Part shown: positions 12,795 through 23,212 of the stretch, piece after piece
Numbering within the stretch: position 1 is the stretch's first letter
Layout: every line of letters starts with the position of its first letter
Assembly (NCBI RefSeq): GCF_964340395.1
Contig: NC_135562.1
Location: 12,877,043-12,941,042 of the forward strand
Source of the DNA: Glandiceps talaboti
Taxonomy: Eukaryota; Hemichordata; Enteropneusta; Spengelidae
Length of the DNA stretch: 64,000 nt
Reading direction: 5' to 3'
The notes under the pieces: model-generated
What the model saw: the letters and a program-made list of their open reading frames with translations, nothing else
What the model was told of the DNA's origin: nothing
Database searches by the model: none
Made by a program: the position numbers and the translations under genes

Positions 12795-14489
12795 GATATT
12801 TAGTCACTCAATAACATAACACAAAATAAAGAAAATAACGGCTGATGACACAGGCTACAGTCATTACAGACTTTGCGACAGTGCTAAGCTTGGTCTGATC
12901 AGTTAAAAACTGACAGAAGTAACAGATAACACATCTTGGATGACATGAAATTTAAAGTTAAAGTTAAACTTTGCCTTGAATTTAAAATAGAAATTAAATT
13001 ACTGATGGAATAAAAGACCTCTTTATAGAACTTTCTGCGTGCCTTTGGTATACGCGGAATCCATCTGCCACCCTATTACTAGTGTATGTAATTACATCAA
13101 ACGCCATTGATAGCTAATATCAACATTATCGGTTTGGTCTGTGTCTGTCTGCTTTCCCGTGGTCCAGTGCATGTTATATTTAAAAATCATGTTCGACCGT
13201 CAGATTATCCTCATTCTCGCTGAAAAACAAGGGCTTTCATGGAGGCCTCTTATTACGTTGATGGCGCTGTTCACCTCGCACTGTAACAAATAGGGGGCTA
13301 CCAGTTTCTGCGACTGGCCTGACAAATATTGATAGAGATACCATTCATTTTCTCTATTACATTATATAAGGAGCTATTTTTTTCAGAATGGGTGATAGAC
13401 GAGCAGATATCACCCTAACGAACGCGGGTCCTTATTTAAAAATGTCCAGTTCAGTGTGGGAGTTCTGAGCTGACGGAGAATAGTTCATTCATATTCATCA
13501 CAACACCGCATGCTAAAGAGATTGTTTGGACTTTGGACATCGTGATTTTAGCGAAATAGTGAAGTTCTCCCTTACCCCACTTACATAAATTATATGTAAA
13601 GTTTTGAGGGTTTTGGGATTTTTTTACTCGACCAGTCTCTGGCCAAAAGTATTATCTTCTGTCTTTCTAGGTGTTGTTGTTTTTTTATGTTTTTTTTTTT
13701 TTTTGTATTTTTCGATGTCTCAAACTATATTCATTCGCTTTATTTATTTGTATTTTGAAGGAATTATGAACACTTAAACTAGCATTATTCATTTTTGTTG
13801 TTTGGGATGGCCGGTGGGTTTTTTTTTCGTCTATACTAAAGTTGTTGATAAAAAAATATAGACAAAACAAAACCCAAAACTACCCGAAAATCTCTCAGGC
13901 CTAAATCAACAAAAAATACAGTAAAATAAAACCTTGTTTGAATAAAGGTAAGCTTGTACGTAAACGTTAAAAATGATACCTTTGGCCTGTTGCCATATAC
14001 ATGTATCGTTCTTTAACCCCCCGTTTCTAGTTTGATATTGAGTACCCCAAAATCCATAGTGTGCTTCTGAACAACAGTGTTTACAACAGTATAACAAATT
14101 ATAATGTAATATAATAGACACATCAGAGGAAGCAAAAATATATTTCCATATCTTTTGTTATCATATGATATGACGCATCGAGTTCAAGTTTATCGTCGGG
14201 CAGAAAAGAACAGCGCCCTCATCTAAATCTACATTTAACCTTTCACCTTTTCATCTCGGAAACCTTTGCGATTTTGTTGACAGCGCACGAGCTTCTGTCA
14301 TGATCGCTATATGCATTATGCAATGACAAGCAACTGGAAAATTTAGTGTACGGTAACTCCAATAGCCTACGTTGATCGAGGTCGGTTTTAAGCAGTCAAA
14401 GCTTGTAATTTGACACCGTGATTCCGTCTGTGATCTCAGCTAGCGGCGAGTACTTCTTAGCGAACACCCCTCCCATCAATATTTCAACC

Positions 14490-14647
14490 ATGGCCGATGC
14501 GGTGTTTTATTTCGTCATCCTGGTCGTCATTTACGTGCTAATGAGAATCCTGCACTCGAATAGCGGACCTGAGAAACCTAAACTTTACTTCAGGGAATCC
14601 AAATTTGTACGGGAAATAATGAAAATGTGCCCAACTCTAATGGACGT
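14490..14647 (+). CDS. ABHD2: ABHD2-like exon 1
   Basis: Residues 1-52 plus two bases of codon 53. Holds the membrane anchor and the LYFRES segment. Donor GTAAGT at 14648. Confidence 0.88.
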
Positions 14648-17118
14648 GTAAGTACCGTATCATTTTAGTGTAATGATAATACACAGCCTGCAAGGGAACT
14701 GACGAGTCACGCTTTGTTTTAGGACGAATCGATCGAGAAATAGCTAATGACAGTAATCGATACGCTGCCATTATGAATATAGCGTTTCGTGTTAACATCT
14801 AGTAACACTCTGCCAGTAGCACGGAAAACAACAATACATTTGTTTTCAATATATACATGTACAAGTGTTTATATTAATATTTTCCAAATTAAACATTTAA
14901 AAAAAATTATATTGATTCATTTATTATCATAAAATTCATATATTTGCTATTTATTGTAGTACAATAGTTTATTCCATGTAATTTTTAATGTCCTTAATTT
15001 TATTGTAATTATATTTTACTTTCAGATTTTTATTTTTATTTTATGATTAAATTATGTCAAGAGAGATGCTCTGTTAATGTTATGTCTGCACTACTTATGC
15101 CCAGCCCAGGGCAGCAGACTGTGGACATCTGCAGGGTGTGGTTTCATTTATATTTGTATACATGTTTATATATAGCTTGATGCTTACATTCAGTGACTTC
15201 ATGTAAAAATAGATTCAACATCTATTGCCTTGCAGTGCTCAAATTGTAACATTAGTCCAGGGCACCTCAACCACTATATTTACTAAATTTCATATCTAGA
15301 CTACCAAATTAGTAGTAGTCCAGGACGTATAGACTACTAAACATTGTATCTAGACTACCAAATTAGCAGTAGTCCAGGACATATAGACTACCAAACATTG
15401 TATCTAGACTACCAAATTAGCAGTAGTCCAGGACATATAGACTAGTAAACATTGTATCTAGACTACCAAATTAGCAGTAGTCAAGGACATACAGACTACT
15501 AAACATTGTATCTAGACTACCAAATTAGCAGTAGTCCAGGACATATAGACTACCAAACATTGTATCTAGACTACCAAATTAGCAGTAGTCCAGGACACAT
15601 AGACTACTAAACATTGTATCTAGACTACCAAATTAGCAGTAGTCCAGGACATATAGACTACCAAACATTGTATCTAGACTACCAAATTAGCAGTAGTCCA
15701 GGACATATAGACTAGTAAACATTGTATCTAGACTACCAAATTAGCAGCAGTCCACGACATATAGATTACTAAACATTGTATCTAGACTACCAAATTAACA
15801 GTAGTCAAGGACACAGACTACTAAACATTATATCTAGACTACCAAATTAGCAGTAGTCCAGGACACATAGACTACTAAACATTGTATCTAGACTACCAAA
15901 TTAGCAGTAGCCCAGGGCACATAGACTACTAAACATTGTATCTAGACTACCAAATTTATAATGGGACAGTCTGTTAGAATGGAAATCAATGGAAAATTGT
16001 AGCTGAAACAGTTCACTTGGCTAAATCTGCATAAATCAAGCATATAACGTAATTAGATTTGAGTGTTATGATCTGAAGCTTAATATTGAGTGATGGTTGT
16101 TCAGGTGTATATATATAATTTGCATAATTAACCTCTTTTGGTCCAATTTTTTTGTAAACACTAAACAGTAAAACTGCAAGACAGCAATCTAAAACTGAAA
16201 TTTGATGTCCATTGTTCTGGTCATCACCAATTTAAGCCTTGTATCCCCCCCCCCCCCCCCCGACACTGCTCCCTACCCCGTACCCACCTTTTTCAACTGA
16301 GAAAGCTGTTGATCAAAGATATTACAACATACTGAAGATCTAAGCCTTTCTTCCCTGGCCCCACACTGCTCCCCATGGACCCACCATTTACCCACCTTTT
16401 TTCAACTGAGAAACTGTTGATCAAAGAAGACGGTTATATATATTACACTTACTCTAGTTACTGCATTTATTCAAAATATGTCTCTTTCATCCATTTCAGT
16501 TATATACCGACATTACTATGGGGGAAAAGTGGACATTTTCAAACTTTTGTGTATGCTAAAATGGGACGATTTCTGAGCCCCGTACCTAGAGGTGTTCGTC
16601 GGAGTGTTCTAATGCCGGATGGTGCTACCTGCACATTTGATGTGTTTGATGCAACCGAACCACATCCATCTCATGGTAAGTATGACATTGGACTAGATTA
16701 AGGGACACGGTCTAACCTTGTATTCTAATCTGTGTGATGTGAAACAGAACGGAATAAGTTATTACTGTATATAGACTCCATAAGATAGGATTGTATTTTG
16801 CTGCTGTCACCAGTATCACTTACAGGACAGTACTCTAATTTCAATATGATCCATGTTATGATTTAAACTACGTTTATCTTGACACATTGGACATCTATTC
16901 AATGTTGTTACTCTAGCACAGAAATCTGAGCTACCCCCGATAGCTGTCATATAAATGTGATGGTGCTATCGCATCCCAACAGGATTTTAGTTTCAGCAGA
17001 CTGGAGATGGCCTTTAGTTGGACATTTGCATATCAATCCTAGAAAGGTCAACAGCTAAATTCCCAAGATAGATGCAGGGTACACCCTTATTTGTCACTCC
17101 AAAGTGGGTTGTAACACG

Positions 17119-17149
<31 letters not shown>

Positions 17150-17425
17150 GTGTGTGTGTATGTATGTATGTATGTTTGTATGTATGTATGTATGTATGTA
17201 TGTATGTATGTATGTATGTATGTATGTATGTATGTTTAGTATGTATGTATGTATGTATGTATGTGTGTATGATTGTATATGTGTGTATGTATGTATGTAT
17301 GTATGTGTGTATGTATGTATATGTGTATGTATGTATGTATGTATGTATGTATGTATGTATGTGTGTATGTATGTATGTATGTATGTATGTATGTATGTAT
17401 GTATGTATGTATGTATGTGTGTATG

Positions 17426-17458
<33 letters not shown>

Positions 17459-17489
17459 TTTTGTGTGTATGTATGTATGTATGTGTGTG

Positions 17490-17521
<32 letters not shown>

Positions 17522-17951
17522 TGTATGTATGTATGTATGTATGTATGTATGTATGTATGTATGTGTGTATGTCAGTGTGCCCTCTAATGATAACCAAATT
17601 TTGTTGTTGTGAGTCAAAATGGCATTATGAGTAAAAGATAGGAGAACACCAAATTTTGGTGCATCACTAGAAATTGTGTGCATTATGAAAAGTACCTTTA
17701 AAAGTTGGACCATTCCTACCCCAGTTGGCCATTGTTAACTCAGGTAGCTTAATCTCTTGATAACAATGTGAGGAAGTGAAGTCCAACTTTTTAAAGGAGG
17801 GCTGTTCCGTCATGGTGTCAGTGGCGTGTCGAATTGGCTTAGAGGGCACTGTAGTGATGTATGTATGTAGAAAGAAATGCATAAGGAACTAATAAACCAG
17901 TCCGTATATATGTAGCTGTTAGATGTATGTATGTATGTATGTATGTATGTG

Positions 17952-17983
<32 letters not shown>

Positions 17984-20900
17984 TATGTATGTATGTATGT
18001 ATGTATGTATGTATGTCTGTCTGTGTGTATGTATGTATGTATGTATGTATGTATGTATGTATGTATGTTTAGTGGACAATAAAAGTGTATCTTATCTTAT
18101 ATTGTGACAAATGACTTGTTGAGTACAGGATCAGACTAACGAGTTATGGTCAAAGTACAAGGTTATAGTTATTACAATGGATTGTTATCAGTTCACACAC
18201 TGCTTGACCAAAAGTGTCCTGAACCACGCACACATGTACTGTTTGTTTTGTGGTACTAGAAAATGTCAAATTGTTAGAAACATTCATCACCTAGTTGCAG
18301 TAAAACCTAACACAGCTGTATGAAGTATAATTTCTTTTCATTTCGTTCTGGATCATTGCACCTCAGTTGTTTAGCTATTGTTTAGTGTATCTTCCAAGCT
18401 GTACGATATTTAAACTCCATCTATAAAATACCTCTAATATTAATACAAACTACTTCACAAAGTATAATAAGATTATTGTGTTGATAAGATTATAATCAAA
18501 GTAATCCATTTACTAGTGTGTGCAGTTTATGGTGTGTGGATGGAGACACGGTATGGTAGCTCGTGTCTAACACATGTACAGTGTACTGCATGTACATGTA
18601 CATACAATGATTGCATCACAACTACACTCCATTGTGTCTTTTCTCCAGCATGGCTCAAGTCTACAAAAGGCGTTGACCTTTTAAATATACATGCAGGTGA
18701 TGACAATGACAATTTCATTTCTGTTTCTCATGACAACAGGCCACCCTTAGAAATATCTTCGTTTCACACCCATAATCAAATGACAATTTTTATTTTTTTT
18801 ATTTTTTTTTTATTTATTGGGGGGGGGGGGGGGGGGTTGTCATGTGTCTAAGCAGGTAAAAAGTCATTCCCTTTCACTGATACGTTGACCATTAATAATG
18901 AAAAAAGTTTAGTTTAACACCAAGTGAAATTTTTTAAAAATTTGCGACCTTTTGTTAAAGCACAGACAAAAATCTTTTCCTTGTCTGTGGTCAAAGTTGG
19001 AAAAAAGTAATTGCCCTTTATACTGATCATTGATGTGATGGTCTTTATAGATAAATTTTAGTTTCACACCCAAGTGAAATGTAAAATTGTTTATTTATTT
19101 TGCAATCATTGGTCTAAATTGGAAAAAAAAAGGACTTTCCATTTCCATGATATGGTGGCCATTATTTAAAAAAAGCTTTTAAGTTTCACATCCAAGTGGA
19201 ATTGAAAAATATGACACACGTGTACCCCGGTATGACACACATCCCCCCACCTTCACCACCACCACCATCACCTCCACCACCATGCAACCCATTGTATAAA
19301 TGCATAAGAATTGATAAGAACTGTACTTTGATATCCACACAGCATTGAATTGAAATTCCAACTATGTGTAATTCTGATTGCTGACTATACATTTTATTGC
19401 AGGTGACTACACTCTCTGTGTTGCCCCAGGAATTGGTAATTCCAGTGAATGCAAGTACATTAGGACTTTCGTTGACTACTCGCGTAGTCATGGTTACCGT
19501 GTTGCTGTATTGAATCATCTAGGTGCACTAAAGAATGTCCCCCTAACTTCACCAAGAATATTTACATATGGTAAGTGCCGGGAGTGTAACCTTTTAAAAG
19601 ACATAAGCTGAGAATATATTTCATATGCTGATGGTTTGGGGTTTGTTTTTGTTTGTTTGTTTGTTTGTTTGTTTGTTTGTTTGTTTGTTTTTTAGGGGGT
19701 GCCATTTTTTGAGGAGGGGGAAATTTTTACTGCAGTAGCTGTAATTATATTTTTTGATCAGACAACCATCAATACATTCTCTGAAAATTGTTAAATACCA
19801 TTAATTAGACTTTGTACATATCAATTAGGGGTTAATAATATCCATAAGTAGTACATGTACTTGAAATTGAGATCATATTGGGGTGCTGAATTGTGGGTAC
19901 GGACCCAAAAATCAGTTTGATTGGTTATATTGCACCACATTACAATTCTGCCGATGCTAAAAGTAACACCTTTTAGCACCTTCTTATACCTGTACCCATA
20001 TGGTGAATAACGCCACCAGCCTATGCTTTGGGGCTATGTGTAAATAAAACTTGTTTGTCTAAACTAAGCATCTTGCTGGAACTCGTTGACACCTCTCAAT
20101 CCGATAATGGTCAGTAGTTGTACCTCACATCACAGACAAGAAACTGTGTTCCTTGTCTGTGCTCAGATGTTGTACCATGGCTCACAGTCCTGCTTGCAGA
20201 CGGTGCACGCGTTTCGCTCAACACCGTCCTACGAAAAGTAACCGTCCTATAGCGAGTGCGAAAACAAAATACTTTCGCACCAATAACAAAATAATTACAT
20301 ATAATTTTTTTTATAAAGCTATCAAATATTAGCAATCGGTCGAATATGTACTCATTTTACATCTTTTTGACGATAGTAGTCGCTGGTACGATCACAAAAG
20401 GTGTCGAAATCGGAACTTTTCCAGTTCCGACTGATTTCAAAGTCCCGCCTTACAAACTCCGCCACATTTGATCGGGCGTCCGCTTGGGCATAAATTTTAC
20501 GATTGAACTTGTGATTTCGGGATTTCTGGTCCTCCGGACTGGGACTAGTACTTTTGTAGCCAAGGCGAGGTAAAATTACTAAATAGTCGATTTATTGCTG
20601 ATATTTGAACACAGATGCGTTAAATCTTTAGTTACTACTATACTAGCATTTCAGGTAAGCCCAGGTTTCACAACTGTCTCTTTGTAGGCGACTTACTCCG
20701 TATGCAAGCAGGGCGACATGGACCCTCAGACCACTAGTGGTCAACCGGTCTGAGATGGATCATAGACCCTACGAAATGGATGTAGCCTAGTAGAAATGTC
20801 TGTATTTGTGAACAGTAAGGAATGTCTCTCAGATAGACTGTGTCCATGACTGTACAATGTTGTGTCAATCAAGGCCTCTTCGCAGGTTTGTGAAAATGAT

Positions 20901-23156
20901 GCTGGGGACTAATCTCCATTTCAAAAAGGGAAGTTTTTCTAACTGAAAAAGGTGTTTATCCTGAATGTTCGATAACTTGCATTTCCGTCATTTTCTCGTC
21001 TCTGTTAATTTTAGCGACGAAGGGATATGATATTCCATAGAACGCCTTTTGTTTTATCAATTACAAACAATAGCATGTGAAGGGCGATATAATGTTGCCT
21101 TGTCCGTGAAACGGGAAGTACACTAGCTGTTTTCACTTCACTGCTCACACTTACATTGAAGAGCTATGTAGTCAGTAATCTTGGCTAGTCTATTCTATTG
21201 TCAAACAGAATTTTCCCTCAAATTCAACATCACTGTCAGAATATATTCGAGAAAGGTTTACAACGTTTAAACTTTATTCATCCTAGATCCAATAGCAAGT
21301 GTACATTCTTTGATCACGGATTTGCGAGTGCAAAACATTATAAAACTTAAAAGCACGGGACTGCAATTTTGTGTTCCTTGTCTGTGTAACCTCAGATCAC
21401 TGAAAATATTCATTAGTGGTCTGAGTCTGAGTTGGAACACATCTCCGTTTATAGTGCTAGTTGTGTGTATTCACTAAGCCGTTTCAATATAATAATCATA
21501 TGGATGTTTTATTTTCAACATCACGCAAACCATTGGCCTCTTTTCATGGTAGCGATTAGTCTATCTGCTAGACCTCGGACGTTCTTCCGATACAATACGA
21601 CACACGACCGAACATCGCTATCGAGGATGGAACATCCAAGGCAAGCCCTAACTGCGAACTTCGTTCGCTTATAGTAATTAGTATCGAAAGAAAGCACGAA
21701 CATCTCGCAGCAAGATTAGGTAACGATTTGACAGACGCCAACAAAATCGAATTTTAGACTCTAATATTACTCTTCGCACGTACAGAGTACTTTTTATAGG
21801 ATAATATCATAAAAAGTGAATCAGAGCAAGCATCTAACCTAGAGTCTAAAATCAGATTTTATCCGATAATGGATATTTGTGTAATGTCGCGTCTTCATGG
21901 GGTCAGGTGTAAAAAAGACGGGTCAAAGTTTGGAAATGTGCACTCAGAGAACTGCGACACAACTGCTGACAGAGAGTTCTCAAATCATATTTCAGAGCTA
22001 AGGTGGCTATTGTCCTGCGTGTTCATTATAAAGCGGCCAAGTTCGCGTCACAATTTGTAAAATAACGCTACGACATTATACTAAACAATAAAGAATAAAT
22101 AAGCCTTTGAAGTTTCTGTGCTCCTACTATAAATACTTCCTATGAATCTGGCCACAGCTACTCATGTCCTAGTCTAGCTGCTAGACCTCAGGTGTTATTC
22201 CTAATTTACAATACGACAAGGATGGGCGTTCGCCGTGACAGCGAACTTCGTCGGGAGAAGCCCGAACGTCTAGCAGCAAGACAACCTCTTTCTATAGTGG
22301 TCTGAGCGCACCATGCATACAATGAAAAGATGGAAAAAAACATGTCCACTTGAAACATTATTAGCACATTTTTCTCCAAAATAAAATGATGGTGTTTGAA
22401 AAAATTATGAAAAAACAGTATATTACACTCAAGTATTACTCAAACAGGACAATTATTCTGTCGTAGGGTTCAATAATATGGCTGCATTGATGGATTGTTT
22501 TGTCAATTTCATTTCCATTGTCTTCTGTCAGGTGAAACTGATGAATATGCTGCCATGGTAACGTACCTAGAGGATAGACACCCTAATACTCATTTTATAG
22601 GTGTTGGTTTTAGTATGGGTGGAAATATCGTTCTCAAATATCTTGGTGAGAATGCTAGTCGACAAGACAAATTCCTGTGTGGTGTATCCTTATGCCAGGG
22701 CTACGAGTTAATTTAGTAAGTATATTGTAGGCCAGCCGAGCTGCTAGACCCCTCAGGTTATTCATAAAAGTTATCAAAGGTCACCACTGGGGGCGCTGCA
22801 CCAAAACAGAGGTGCTCATTACCTTTCAGCATTGTTTGGCAACTCACAACAAAACACAGATCCAAGGTCTTGCTACGAGACCAAAATTGTTCATCAGCTT
22901 GGTAGATCAAAAAGCTTACACAGGTTATAACACCTAGTGGTCAGCTTTAACTATGGAATTTGTTATTCTGATGAGGATCATCGACCAAGAGAGATTGAAA
23001 GCTCAATGCTAAAAAGAGTTTAATCTGCTTGAGTATTATAACCTGTGTAAGTCAAAATATTGTTATTATATACTTAGATATTCCCAAATATTTGTTTTTG
23101 CTCAGCCAAAGAAAATATGAGTGACCTAAGGGGTCTTTGTCACTACAAGTCGATTG

Positions 23157-23212
<56 letters not shown>

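Larger units (their letters stand above)
8491..14489. other. Intergenic region upstream of the ABHD2-like gene
   Basis: No convincing gene on either strand. The longest frames (for example 9215-9556, 113 codons) are low-complexity or hydrophobic and match no family I know. Separately listed are a microsatellite, a MITE and a CT tract. The 5' untranslated region and promoter of the ABHD2-like gene must lie at the right end, but I could not fix a start site. Confidence 0.5.
16676..19402. other. ABHD2-like intron 2
   Basis: Contains two long ATGT microsatellites, a copy of a dispersed repeat (18118-18405), a T-run/G-run and an imperfect triplication near 18850-19205 (landmark ACACCCAAGTGAAAT at 18911, 19060 and 19183). 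The segment 17590-17860 shares ACACCAAATTTTGGTG with 50270. No exon seen. Confidence 0.75.
19571..22531. other. ABHD2-like intron 3
   Basis: Contains a (GTTT)n run, a partial MITE-2 copy and two copies of a foldback with GCTGCTAGAC ends. A GC-richer patch of unknown nature lies at 20340-20560. TGTTCCTTGTCTGTG occurs at 20152 and again at 21371, which might bracket an older insertion. No exon found. Confidence 0.6.

Noticed and set aside
17087-17713. Long open frames of alternating HTYI or CMYV residues on both strands
   Set aside because: They are translations of a TATG microsatellite and have no non-repeat core. Same for the frames at 9994-10244, 17810-18079, 30876-31099 and 63472-63761.
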